DNA of 64,000 nt from Epiperipatus broadwayi. Taxonomy: Eukaryota > Onychophora > Udeonychophora > Euonychophora > Peripatidae. Under the pieces are notes generated by a model. It saw only the letters and a program-made list of their open reading frames with translations, was not told the origin of the DNA and did not search any database. Position 1 is the stretch's first letter, and each line of letters opens with the position of its first letter. Made by a program: the position numbers and the translations under genes. Below are positions 1-11,705 of this stretch, piece after piece. The DNA lies in assembly GCA_028023455.1 (NCBI GenBank), contig JAQFVV010006215.1, forward strand, positions 12,379,473 through 12,443,472, read 5' to 3'.

Positions 1-149
1 ATAATTTGAAGTGTTAGCATATTAGCTATATGCTTATAATTAATTTTTATTATTATTTTATGTTCATTTTTTTTTTTTTATAAACGCAAAGATGTTTATG
101 CGTAATTTGTATTTATATTTTTTGGTTAATCAATTTAGTTCACTTACCT

Positions 150-1330
150 CTTTTTATCTTTAGCATAAAAATCTTAGTAATATTACAAATTAAGAAACTA
201 CAACTCTCAGATTCAACCTGCTTTAGACACATTGAAGAAATTGCAAAACATATTTCTGATAACATAACAGATTTGAAAAATTGCAAATATTTTAGTTTGG
301 CTGTCGATTCTAGCACTGACATTTTAGCAACATTACAATGTGTCATTTTTGTCAAAAATTGTACTTAACAGAATTTCATTCATGAAGATTTTTAAATTTT
401 TTCCTATGAAGAATCACACCAGAGATAGTGATTTTCTCGTAATATTAGTACATTTCTGGAGAAAAATAATACTGAAATAAAAAATCAGTTCCCATGTGCA
501 CTGGTAGATGTATTTCAATGATCAGATCAAAAAAGGGATTTGTTTCCTTATTTAAAAAGAAATACAATTTAACAAATCTTTTAGCATTTCAATGTTAAAT
601 CCACCAAGAAAACTTGGGGGCACATATATCCATAAAAAAAGTAGCTGCTGTGATGAAAATCATTATACACATTATGAATTATATTCGAACCCAAGAATTG
701 ACCTACAGAAAATTTAAAATTCTTTTGGAAAAAATAAATAGTAATTATGGCAACGTACTTTTGCATACTTCAGTGTGAGCAAAGATAAAGTTTTGGATCA
801 CTTTTTTTCATTGCAGCAAGAAATTATTTCATTCTTACAAGAAAACAATAAAGTTTATAACGAGCTTGATAATGATGGATGGAGATGTCATTTAACTTTT
901 TTATGTGACATCACAGAAAAATTTGGTGATCTTAATATTAGTTTACAAAATGAAAATAAAATTATTTCACAAATGGCAAATAAAAGTATTTGCATTTGAA
1001 GAAAAACTAAATATTTATTATCAAGAGATACACAACCAAATACTATATCATTTCTCAACATTAAAAAAAGCTAATCAAGATGGTATTGACATTTCTTTAG
1101 AAACCTATACTATCATTTCAAATTATTTAGTTGCCTTGCACTTAGAAATAGCAACTATTACATAATTAGCTGCATTTAGACATGATTATGTATGTTGGGC
1201 TATTTGACAAATTTGTTGAATTTAGAAAGGACACAAGTTTTGAGTTCATTTTTAAAGAAAAAAGGGAGGAAAGGAATATATGACACATTTTGGAAATTAG
1301 TACCTCAAAAATTTAAAACTGTCAAAAGAT
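150..1330 (+). pseudogene. decayed hAT-type transposase (GTF2IRD2/ZBED-like)
   Basis: Plus-strand fragments in several frames resemble the hAT-derived transposase family that also gave GTF2IRD2 and ZBED5-like proteins. Around 206-355 one frame reads a HIEEIAKHISDNI helix and then SLAVDSSTDI, the family's acidic DEST-like signature with E replaced by S. Around 680-790 there is IMNYIRTQELTYRKF followed by a remnant of the HT.V.WLS.GKVL motif. At 775-1165 come FFSLQQEIISFL and FLCDITEKFGDLN, which match the order of the family. Stops and frameshifts throughout (for example before 370 and at 774) mean no intact enzyme. Terminal repeats were not found. It lies beyond the last USP24 exon in the window, presumably in the next intron. 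Confidence 0.7.
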
Positions 1331-3630
1331 GTGCTTAAATGATGTTCACATTGTTTGCATCGATATATATATATATGAATCATCTTATTCGAAAATGAAA
1401 TATGCGAAGAATGTATGTAGAAACAGGCTTATTGATTCACACCATAATTAATGATATATTAAGAACATATAGTATTTATAAATGTAATTTATCTAAAATT
1501 GTTAAAATATTGTGTCTCAATATCAAAAATCGCATTAATATTTAAATAAATATTTGGATCAAGTAAAAGTTTTTGTTTTATTAACCTGTAATTATAAGAT
1601 ATAGTATGGTGGTCTACAACTTACGGCATGCATGAATTGAGAAATCAGACATTTTTTCATGTGACACCAACCAGTTAAGACCCACATGACTGGGGGGGGG
1701 GGGTTTGAGTATGGCTGTTCTAAATGCATACATTGTAATAATTTTACTCATGAGACATAAAAACTTAATTTGAAATCAAATAATGATGTCAAAAAATTGT
1801 TTTCCTCAAAATAAAAATCCAACAAAAAAATGGAAAATCTAAAACCGAAGCATGCAATTGCTAAATCGACAAAACCTTTGGCCGAAATTATGGGCATTAC
1901 ATTTCTCATGTCATTTTAGCTCTGAGTAAAGAATCGGACATTATTATTATGCTTTGTGAACTTATCTCTATTTACTTTTTCTTTAGCAATTTATTTAAAT
2001 TCATTTTTTTCTTCTTTTTGTATGTATGCAAATATTTATTTTAATCATGAGCCAGCAAAATAATATCAAAAAAATGGTCATAGCTGCTATAAAAATAAAA
2101 AAAAAAACACTTCTAAGCTAGTAGTTTAAATTCTGAATATAAAATGATTAATCGGTGATCTTCATCTGAGAGGTTTGTTATAACATTATTATGTTCCCAT
2201 TCAGTGGTGACAGCATCGCCAATTTTTAAAAGTTTAAAATTTCTTTGTTTTCATTTCAAATTTGAAGAAAAACCATGCGTGCATGAGTTAGACCCTTCTT
2301 TTCATTTTTCTTTCCTTTTTCGATAGATGTGTCATGTTTTTCTATGACAAAAATTGAATCTTTTATCAATTTTTCTTTAAATAACTTTATTTAGGGGGTT
2401 AATTATACTTTATAAAGAAAATATCACATTAAATGTTTAGATGGGGAAAAAAATAGATTTGATAGATTTAAACCAAGACAACCTAATTATCTAACTATAC
2501 AAATCTGGTATTAGATATTATTTAATAACCTTAAATATATGGTGTTATGGCAAATATTTAATGTAAATTAAGAAAGTCAATAATAATTTGTTTTGGAAAA
2601 TACTATTCTTCTGTAAAAGAAACAAATGATTATAGCCAGTATATAATTGAGGTCAGTAAAATATAGTTACTGAAAAAGTAAAAGATGATATAAATATAAG
2701 CAAACTAAAAGTTTACAATGACTAAAGTAAATAGTTGGTTAAAGTTAATCCCTCATAATTTTTATATGGCAAATATAGCATAATATCTAAAATAACATTT
2801 AACATCTGTTTTTTATAAAATTACCATCTATCACACATACAATATAGAGAATATTTAAAGCAAAGTAAATTTGTGTAATTTATCATTTTTATAATAATGA
2901 ACTTCTTTCCAAAAAACAATAAAAGATTTAGCAAAGTTATGAATTCTTTTCTAATAAAACTGATGAAATGTAAACCAATAAAGTTGTATCTATTGTCTCC
3001 CAAATGAGATTTAAAGAGTATAGAGCAAGATCACAAACACACACATATATATATATATTGTAATAGTAATTTGTAAGGATAGTTTTGAAAAAGATAGATG
3101 GAAGTTTATATTAAATAAAAGATGGGTTTGAACCTCCATACCAACTATGTACAATCAAAAATATACACATATATATAATGAGATCTTCAAGATGTGTACC
3201 GTAAACTTTGATTCAAATAAATAATAAGTTGAATGGTTAATAAAATTCAAATAAAAATTTTAATTCAAATATATAATATTAACCAATGTGATGATGATAA
3301 TTTATAAATCCCAAAAGTATTTTATTTACTTTTCAGTTTAAATAAAAATAAACTCAAAGACGCCAAACCTAAAAAGAAAGTTTACTTGTGGAAAAGTTTT
3401 AAAGGAATGATTATCAATTATTATCACCATTCCAGCATGTCTCCCAGTGGATTGCATGATTTTTTAAGAGTGTGAATATTAACGAGCATAAGTGTGTAAA
3501 AAGCATATATTTGGAATGAGTTAAAAACACAAACTAAAGAGATTAATAAAAAAAAAGATTTAACAATTTATTAATAAAGAATAAATATAATGGTTGCGTA
3601 TATATTCTCAACTATCAACATCTACACAAA
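1331..3630. other. intronic stretch, no gene seen
   Basis: AT-rich sequence with a 10-base G run near 1691, a TA run near 1360 and another near 3048. I see no coding signal, terminal repeat or RNA gene here. Confidence 0.6.
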
Positions 3631-3634
3631 AATA

Positions 3635-3991
3635 TTATAGTAACAAAAGATATTTTAAGTTTAAGCTATGGTTCAAGTTTAAGATCTTATGGTAATTATA
3701 ATGATAAGATCTTACAGCATTAAATATCAAAACAGTCACTAACCATGGTTTTTCAGGCTGTTCTTTTAATATTTTAGTGTTGTCTTCCTTAGTTTTTCCG
3801 ATGATGATCTTCTTCATGAATACTAGCGATGTTAGTGAGAGTAAATATAGTGGCACTGCTGACTTTATATGAGGCATAATATTAGATCTTTCATAATTTA
3901 TACAACACTGTCCATTTTTTGCGTCAGTTTCTGGATTTGACTGTATTTTCCAGATTGTGTGATTTTTGTTATCTAGCCACGCTTGATACAT
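3635..3991 (-). CDS. unidentified ORF, possible exon
   Basis: A 118-codon frame (extendable a few codons upstream to about 4003) is open in very AT-rich surroundings. Residues 1-100 have balanced composition, with a hydrophobic patch (AVPLYLLSLTSLVFM) and a basic stretch (MKKIIIGKTK). The last part turns into repetitive N/Y/L-rich sequence, which may be read-through: a GTAAGA donor-like site lies at about 3716, and an AG acceptor-like site precedes the frame near 4004. I do not recognise the family. It does not match the USP24 segment expected next, and the phase-0 reading from that acceptor gives a stop, so it is probably not an exon of that gene. It may be a chance ORF or part of a decayed element. 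Confidence 0.25.
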   Translation of the reverse strand: MYQAWLDNKNHTIWKIQSNPETDAKNGQCCINYERSNIMPHIKSAVPLYLLSLTSLVFMKKIIIGKTKEDNTKILKEQPEKPWLVTVLIFNAVRSYHYNYHKILNLNHSLNLKYLLLL

Positions 3992-4009
3992 TTCTTCTAA
4001 ATAAATTGA

Positions 4010-5165
4010 TCATATTGATTGTTGTAACTGGAGTATTGAAAAATACTTTAAAAACAATCAGTAAAATATGGCTTATGGAGGAAAAATAGATTTAATCAGC
4101 AGTTATTTCTCTTTTCAGCATAAATCACGACAACACCGCTTCAACAGTAGAGCAAAGCAATATAAAAAGAATCCTATTATTATATTTAAAAAATATTGCT
4201 AATAAAATGTATTAAACCTGTACTAAATGCAATAAATAGTACACAATGCAATTTAATGAGCTAAAAGCTTTCTGGAAAGAAGTCCTATGACCTGATTATT
4301 TTTATACTAATGCAGCATAAATTCCCAAAAAAATGGCTATATTTACTTAAAGTAAATATGTTCATTAATAGCAAATACTGTATTATAATTTAATTATGAG
4401 TGTCTATTTTAAAAACATAGATTAAAATTATAATTTTAATAATTTTATTTTTTCTTTTTGAAAAAAAAATTAGGATAATTTTTATCTATATGGCATTAAA
4501 AGGTTAATATATCAAAATGTAACATGATATTAATTTGATTTGTTGAATTTGTGAATTCTTGATTCTTTTTTTAAATAAGTTAATAGTTATTTAAACAGTT
4601 TGCAAATCCTCATATTTCTTATAATTGCAATACTCTTTATACATGGTTAATGAAGTTTAACTTACTATATCTACACAACTCAGTTGTAAAACTGTTACAA
4701 ATTTTTACAAAAAGTTTTACATAATTATATCTAATCATTACACTGTGATTGATAAACTATAATATTTATAGTTTATTACATAAAAACAACATCTATACTG
4801 CTTTAATAAATTTCTATGTCTATATTAGATAAATCTTTCACTTGCGGAATGATAGTTTTTAGCGTAAAATAAATATTATAAAAGCTGAATATCTATATAC
4901 ATATAGAAAAAATTTCAGTAAGAAGTTTGAGCCATACAAAAAATGAAAGAGTTTAATAAACTAAAAATTAAAATAAATTCTAACAAATATATATATAAAT
5001 CAAAATTCTAAACAAAATAAACAATACCAACTAATAATTTCTATGATGCTTTACATTAAAAAAATTATTTCTAAATCAAATAGATTTTTATGCATTATTA
5101 TAATTTAATAATTTTATTTCAAAATAATCAGGATTTAATTAGAAAGTAACTGAAAATTGCATTTA
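4010..5165. other. intronic stretch, no gene seen
   Basis: AT-rich intron sequence directly 3' of the last visible USP24 exon. No repeats with clear boundaries or coding signals were found. Confidence 0.6.
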
Positions 5166-5170
5166 CATAC

Positions 5171-5329
5171 CTGTTTTAACTTGGGTATGGTAAGTTTTTC
5201 AGATTTCTTGATACGTTTATTTCGTTTATGTGACTGATCACCAAAATCATCAAAGCCATTATCATGTGAAGGATGAATTGAAAAGTGACACATTAGTTTG
5301 AGTAAACATGCTAAACAATCTTGTTTCCA
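5171..5329 (-). CDS. Usp24: USP24-like deubiquitinase, internal exon 8 of 8 in window
   Basis: A 159-bp exon encoding 53 residues, beginning WKQDCLACLLKLMCHF and ending LTIPKLKQ. It matches the USP24 stretch with DCLACLLKL and a later HIPRL-type motif. The acceptor is TTTTAG at 5331-5330 and the donor is GTATGT just left of 5171. Both ends are phase 0, as in the neighbouring exons. The segment lies upstream of the catalytic domain in this very long protease, which removes ubiquitin from substrates; it is probably helical scaffold. A lysine/arginine-rich patch (HKRNKRIKKSEK) replaces a basic linker seen in vertebrates. Later exons lie beyond the window start. Confidence 0.8.
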
Positions 5330-5333
5330 CTAA

Positions 5334-8300
5334 AATATAAAATTAAAAAATGGTACATTTTTTTAAAAATGTGCAAAAAAAATGTTAAAAAAAAAAATAC
5401 TATGGCAATCATTGGAACAGTTATTATTCAAACCATATTTATGTATTTATAAAAGTAAATAATAACGCAGAAAATTTTTATTTAAAAATATTAAATTGAA
5501 CAAAAAAAAAACTCAATACATTTTAAAGATGCTACAATGAAAAAAAAAGATAAAAATATTGGGTTTGTAATGGAATAGAAAAGTTAAAAAATATGTATTA
5601 TATATTTAAAAAAAGATGTATATAAAAAGTGAATTGAGATGTGGAAATATACAATGTTAGAAAAAAGCAACTAAAATGGAATGCAGAAAAAGAGGACTAA
5701 CAAATAAAAAATATTTGATTTATTAGAAAAATGATCAAATCCATGCTGAATTATTAAAGACTATAGAGAAAAAGTCTGAAAAAATCGATTATAATGTAAT
5801 TTATGTTTAGAAAAGTGGCCAGTAAATTTCCGTTTCAATAGTTATGATTCTAGTAGAAAAGAGTTCTAATTCAATGAAATGTGAAAATTTCACTACAAAC
5901 ATAATCTTATACGCAGTTGAAGATCATAAATAAATGATGCTGATGAAGATCTTAAATAATATACTTCTAATTGATCAGAAACTTTTCTATTTGAAAAACT
6001 ACTCTGAATTAAGAAAAAAAAAAAAAAAGATATTATTAAAAATGAAGAGGGACAATAGTAGTAATAAATTAATGAGAATGATTGTTGAAAAAAAAAAGGA
6101 ATTGAAAGATATTACTTTACCGCATAGCTTGAAGGGAAAAAAGAGTGTAGACTGACAATGGATACATTTTCTGAAAAGTTGCACTTGAATGAAATATTAA
6201 ATGATCTTCTTACTCTGAGATAGATATATGAGAGTTTACGCATAAAGAATGTGGTCTATCACAGACGTAAATTATTTTGAAATGATTTGAGCATGAAAGC
6301 AAAAGGATCCACTGTATTCAAATTGCTAATAATTTGGGAATATTTACAAGAGGCTGTGTTAAAAATGTTATGTAAAATTGATAAGAGCTTGTGAAAAATT
6401 TGAAATAAAAATAAATGCAAATAAAACTAAACTATGAAAATCAACGGTAAAATAAGATAAAAATAATCACACAGTTCAATGCTTGAGAAGTCACATTTTA
6501 ACACTAAAGTCTGAATACAGAAGTTTCATTCAAGTAATCAAACTGAGATTTCTTTTTTTAATTTCTACATCTGAGAATCAATCTAAAATTATTTAGTTCT
6601 AGAATCTGTTATTCTTATTAGCATGCTAAACAAGACAGAGCACAAATCAAGATGGCAGAGCTCAAATCAAGATTAAGAATAAACACTGGATATAAAATTA
6701 TAAAGCAGATTAGTATTTTTAGATGTATAGAAATTTGGTTTCTGGCAAAAACTATAATAAAGAAAAAATAAAAATTGTAATGGCTAAAAAGCTTTTTTAA
6801 TAATATAAAAAGTTATCCTGTTATTCATTGAAAAAAAAAATTGCTAAATGTTTTGTTTGGATTTTTGCATAGATTTAAAAGAAAATATAAATTGAAAATA
6901 TTAGCAATGTGGAGTAGTTACAAAAAGATTTTAAAAAATACTTTTTTGTGGAAATTATTAAGAGAAAAAAAACAGTGGAAAAAGCAACTTGTTTGAGGTA
7001 AAAGGAATCATCAAAATAGTGCCAGAAAAAACTAAAAGCACACGAGGAAAAGATTTTTTTAAAAAAGAGATTGATTTCTTAATACAGAAAACACTCAATC
7101 TAGAAATACATCAAAAATCCCAAGACTCGGAGAAAATGAATTGGTTTGATACGTAAAACCTTCTTTTTGACAGATAATTATAAAATTTTGAGATTTTTTA
7201 AAAATAAATTTATAATTAATGATAAATGAAAATAATAAATATATATACTGAGATGAAAATGTCATGGCGCACAACATAGTATGTGTGTGGATATACATTT
7301 AAAGCTTAAAGGAAAAGTAGAAATGTATCTAGACAAAATCCATATGATTATTTAAAATAAAGTCAGGAATAACTGAAATACTGATGAACGAATATTTGAT
7401 ATTTTTATACCATATTAAATTATTTAAAATCAAATATAAAAATGGTCTTTATTTCCGATTTTGATAAAAATCCCAATTTTAATATAACAAAGAAAGAAAA
7501 ATATTTTTGTCTAAAATAAGGTTATTTTTTTCTCTTTGTAATACATATTAATTGTAAAGTTAATTCTATAATCGTGTTTTTAACTTAAAGACTTAAAAAA
7601 AATCTTAAGAGATTTAAAAACTTTTATTTTGGTTTTAATATATTAATAAATTTAAAAAAAACGAACCATGATAATTTATTTTTATTAAATAACAAAAGAA
7701 AAACTTATTTAATCAACTTTTTAAATTCCCTTATATCATTGTAAATAGTGAGTCAGGATAACTGATTATTATTAGATCAGGGTGTATGAAAAGCAAACTT
7801 TGAAGAAAGTACAACTGCTGCAAGTTTCCAAATTGGTCAAGTTTTGTCACTGATGAAGTTTGAAAATTATTAAAGCCAAAGGGAGTTGAAAACCATTGTC
7901 ATTTACCTTATTGTCTTACTCACTTATCAATTAGAACAAGTCATACCAGCTATCTATAGAGGAAGCCAGCATGCTGAGGCTCAAATACTATAAACTATAC
8001 ATACACAATATATGCATGAAAGCACAGATGAAAGACATATTACATATACATATTATCCATGCATGAGATCTATTTCACTATGAACTAAAGGAAGTAGAAA
8101 AAAAAGATAAATCAACTGCTGAGAAAGCACATATATACTGTGAAGAAGTTCTCAAGTATAAATTTTAAAAAAATCTATTCCTCCCAATTAATTTCATATT
8201 CATTTGATTTTTTTTAAACAAAAAGAAAATTTCTTACAAGAAGCAGGGATAAACAACTTTCAAATAAAATTTAAAAAAGGGGCTCAATGGGTAGAAATTG

Positions 8301-8440
8301 GAAAATCTTTGCTTAGAGTTTGTAAGTAGAGAAAACCAAAGTTAAAGAGAAAATAAATTTGAAAGTAGACTTTCAAAAAAAAATACGGTTTGTATTAAGA
8401 AAACTTTAAATAGAAAAAAGAACCATGAAGAGAAAAGAGA
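5334..8440. other. intronic stretch, mostly featureless
   Basis: A-rich intron sequence with no supported gene. A CTGATGA followed by GAAA occurs near 7850, but without a proper stem II (see rejected items). Oligo-A runs are common. Confidence 0.55.
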
Positions 8441-8955
8441 ATTATTGGTACAGTAGTGTACCCATACATACCAAAAATAGCAGACAAATTAAGGAAAATC
8501 TGCAATCAGTATAACATCAGAACAGCTTTCCAGAGCCGTACCACTCTGCGAGGAATTCTAACATCTACAAAGCCTAAACTTGAAATGATGAAAAGAAAAA
8601 ATTGCATCTATGAAATATCATGTGAATGTGGAAGAAAATATATTGGTGAGACCAGTCGTCCCATTGAAAAACGCTTGCAAGAACACAAACTGATGATTAA
8701 AAGAGAGAAAAAAATGTGTTTAAGGTAGCAGAACATGCATGTGCCAATGAGCATATGTTGAATTAGGAAAATACAAAAATATTGGATAGAGAAGAAAAGG
8801 TACAAAGAAGAAAATTTAAAGAAGCTGCTCACATGACAATGGCAAAAAATGACATAAGCCAACCCAGTGTGAATATACATAATGTATGGAAACCACTAAT
8901 CAACTTTGATCTTAGGAAAAAGTGGAGAAATCAAGAGGAATCTCATAGATAAGTA
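8441..8955 (+). pseudogene. Penelope-like element, GIY-YIG endonuclease region
   Basis: The 90-residue frame from 8456 reads YPYIPKIADKLRKI, then a CECGRKYIGETSRPIEKR block and QEHK. This is the C-terminal GIY-YIG endonuclease typical of Penelope-like retroelements, including the Cys-X-Cys and the Y-I-G-E-T active-site strand. The frame stops at 8728. The protein continues one frame over (AEHACANEHMLN, a stop, ENTKILDREEKVQRRKF, then ISQPSVNIHNVWKPL), so there is at least one frameshift and one nonsense change. No reverse transcriptase was found upstream, so this is a 5'-truncated copy. A tRNA-like segment and a hammerhead-like hairpin follow directly. Confidence 0.8.
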
Positions 8956-8987
8956 TATGAAATTACTACAGACTGTTGCCTTTGGCC

Positions 8988-9080
8988 GGATGGCTCAGTT
9001 GGTTAGAGTGTTATCTTAAAATTCAAAACTCAAGAATCTAAAAACCAGGTTTGAATCCCATGCTCGTACTGTCACTGTTC
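8988..9080 (+). repeat. tRNA-like (SINE-head) sequence with A and B boxes
   Basis: The sequence GGCCGGATGGCTCAGTTGG contains a Pol III A box, and GGTTTGAATCC about 40 bases later fits a B box. The expected 3' acceptor strand is not present, so this is not a functional tRNA gene. It may be a tRNA-derived SINE head, or a tRNA segment captured in the 3' region of the preceding Penelope-like element. Confidence 0.6.
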
Positions 9081-9086
9081 AGGCCA

Positions 9087-9129
9087 GCAACACGATGAGG
9101 GGAGACTAATACCTCTCAAAACGTTGTGC
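9087..9129 (+). ncRNA. degenerate hammerhead-like motif in PLE 3' region
   Basis: An outer GCAAC/GTTGtGC pairing encloses GATGA, a 4-bp stem II (GAGG/CCTC) and CAAAACGTT. A canonical core would read CTGATGA and GAAA. Here the first two core bases and the G of GAAA differ, so activity is doubtful. AACGTT after the core is a palindrome, as at the other PLE loci in this window. Position, just after a GIY-YIG remnant, is consistent with the hammerhead motifs known from Penelope-like elements. Confidence 0.4.
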
Positions 9130-9199
9130 ATATACTAACCTGTTTGATGTGCTATTACTAACAGTTGAATGTATTTGGAATATTTAAATAAAGTTAAAT

Positions 9200-11376
9200 T
9201 TTTCTAAAAACATTCAATGCATATATTAGATGATGGAAATAGTCCAATATAAAAATACAATTAGAACACCATCACCACAAACCTTCAGGAAAACAAAAAG
9301 GTTTCTTTATCCTAAAAACTTTTGTTTACAATATTAAAGGTATTAAGAACAAAAAAATTACTGTAAAGATAATTAAAATTAATGAATGAAATGTTTTTAT
9401 ATTAGTACAGTATATGCATGTGTGCATTTAATATATAAATTTAACATTTAATTATTTATATGTGGATAAAATAAAATATTTACTGGTTTATTAATAACTG
9501 GAATATTTAATATTAATAGATATATAATTTACATATCTAATATTTAAATGTAAGTATAGTATATATACTTTAAGCCAATATAAACTCCCTTTAGTCATCC
9601 ACTCCATCTTATTACACCCAATACACATGACCACATACATGCGAAAAAGATAATACATGTGAAAAAGATAAAAGATCTCCAATATATGTATTTCATGCTG
9701 AAGCTCATCAGTTGATCATGATTATCATCTCCAACAAATATATATAATCAGTGCTTGGATATATCTGTAAATTATAATTTAAACACTTAATATGTAGATT
9801 AATTTGTCAATCTATGGAAATATCTGATATTAATATATATCAAAATAAGAATAATCTCTTTTTTTTTTTTAAATTTCAATTTTCTAGTTTGAATATTATA
9901 AAAGAATAAAAGTTGGCAACTAGATGCATAAGTGCATTAGTTACAGCAAACTAGTCAGTCTTGAGACAGAAATGTTATAGCATCATGATATCTAATGCTT
10001 TTGATTATTCAAGCTTGCAATAGATGGCGGCAAAGTAAGGGAGCAGATAATTGCTCTTGTAAATGAATCATTTGAAGTTCACCAAAAATAATAGCATAAA
10101 CTACTCAATATACAAAGTATCACAAGTAAAAAAAAAAAATGCAGCAGCATAAAAGCTCATTATATATCAGCTACAAAAATTATCAACTCTTCCTCAATGT
10201 CAATCTATGAACAGTTATTATTGAAATGACTATCATAACTTTTATTTGCTCACAATTATAATTTAAAATTAATTAGTAAAATTATTGACATAAAAATTAA
10301 TCATATAAATAGTAAATGTAAATCTTAAAACTAAAATTTGAATATAAACATCATTAATTCTCTTATCTTCTTAAAATTAAGATAATTTTATAAAAACAAC
10401 ACTTTAACATAAATTAAATGTACTTGATTTTATATAACTACATAAATATAATGATGTTACTATATATATATATATGTATAAATAAATATTTTGATCTAGC
10501 ATATAAACTAGTAGTAACAGATTAATTTATATCTGATAAAGTATAACTGACGCCACACTGCTCATAAATATTGCATTCACATAGTGAGCAATATAAAAAA
10601 TTTTACTTTATCTTGTTCAGTTACTACTATCCATTACATTAACAATGACAAATAATCATAAACAATCATAAAAAATATGGGCAAACTAATGTTATTTCCC
10701 GATCTTTCAGAATTTTTACAGCAAATTACTCCTCCATAATTGATGACAATAAATTCTAAACATATTATCTTTCCTTCTCATTTTCAATTTTTTGCTTCGT
10801 CCTCAATTTTCACATATTTATGAAAGCTATTCTCTATTAAACAAAGTCTCTAAATAATTTATTACTTCTTTAATAAAGGTAGCTATTATTTGACCTAGCA
10901 AATCTATTACACTAAATGCAAAATTCATAGAATTCTTTAATAATTGCATTTTCGCTATCAAATTTTGTTCATACATCTAGATATCTACCTATTAAACTTA
11001 AAAACAAATTTTTTCCTCTTCATTAATTTCTAATATATTATCTGCCAAATTTTTCTGATTCTTTCTTTGAGATAATTACTTTGTCAATGTTTATCTTGTA
11101 TCTGTGGGCATCCTCTTTTCTTTAGTCCCAAATTTAGTCCTAAAAATATTTTAAAAAATATGCATCGGTCATTTTTCAAACAGCCATTTCTTTTGGTATC
11201 TATTGTTTCCAAGTCAGGCTCACACAATATTTATCTCATAGATAAGTTGTGTGATGCGTTATTTTTTTTGCTAATTTGAATCAATATTTTTAATTTTATT
11301 GAAAAATAATAATAACAATCTCTATCTTTTTAAATTCTTATAATTCATAGTTACAACAACTGCTTCTTTTATTTAT
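9200..11376. other. intronic stretch, no gene seen
   Basis: AT-rich intron sequence with short TA runs (10460-10477) and oligo-T or oligo-A tracts. No coding or structured element was recognised. Confidence 0.55.
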
Positions 11377-11458
11377 AAAGAATTTCATTTAATATACAAA
11401 ATTAACAAAGCGTATGCCACACTTGAATGAGAAGCTATAAAGATACACAGAAATTATT

Positions 11459-11503
11459 ACACGCTAAGCGCTTTCGAGGTCTTTTGCCTCATATTCATAG
11501 CGG
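11459..11503 (-). ncRNA. hammerhead-like variant motif (left arm copy)
   Basis: Minus-strand mirror of the motif at 11539-11583: outer stem CGCTA/TAGCG, TGAATAT, stem II GAGG/CCTC, then GAAAGCGCTT. It faces the other copy head to head. Confidence 0.45.
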
Positions 11504-11538
11504 TATTGCCCTATTTTTTCGTTCTGCAGCTCACAGTA

Positions 11539-11583
11539 CCGCTATGAATATGAGGCAAAAGACCTCGAAAGCGCTTAGCGTGT
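11539..11583 (+). ncRNA. hammerhead-like variant motif (right arm copy)
   Basis: Outer stem CGCTA/TAGCG encloses TGAATAT, a 4-bp stem II (GAGG/CCTC, 7-base loop) and GAAA followed by palindromic AAGCGCTT. Compared with the hammerhead core CTGATGA...GAAA, the 5' strand looks like TGA-ATA-TGA, as if three bases were inserted. The same pattern recurs near 17.6, 50.6 and 54.2 kb with different but compensated stems. Confidence 0.45.
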
Positions 11584-11705
11584 AATAATTTCTGTGTATC
11601 TTTATAGCTTCTCATTCAAGTGTGGCATACGCTTTGTTAATTTTGTATATTAAATTATCGAATGAGAAGTCTTAAAATCTTTAATACTTTACAAAGAATT
11701 TCATT

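Larger units (their letters stand above)
11390..11692. mobile_element. near-perfect palindromic PLE-derived insertion with 13-bp TSD
   Basis: Arms 11388-11505 and 11537-11654 are reverse complements with practically no mismatches, separated by 31 bases. AAAGAATTTCATT occurs at 11377-11389 and again at 11693-11705, a 13-bp target-site duplication bracketing the palindrome plus a 38-base single-copy tail. Each arm holds the hammerhead-like motif annotated separately. No ORF is present. TSDs of this length and an inverted head fit a minimal, non-autonomous Penelope-type insertion. Near-identity of the arms suggests recent origin or correction between arms. Confidence 0.75.

Noticed and set aside
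7846-7880. CTGATGA followed by GAAAA, hammerhead-like
   Set aside because: The five bases between the core strands cannot form a stem II, and no convincing stem I flanks it.
8988-9080. Functional tRNA gene
   Set aside because: A and B boxes are present but acceptor-stem pairing is missing and the intervening arm does not fold as a tRNA.
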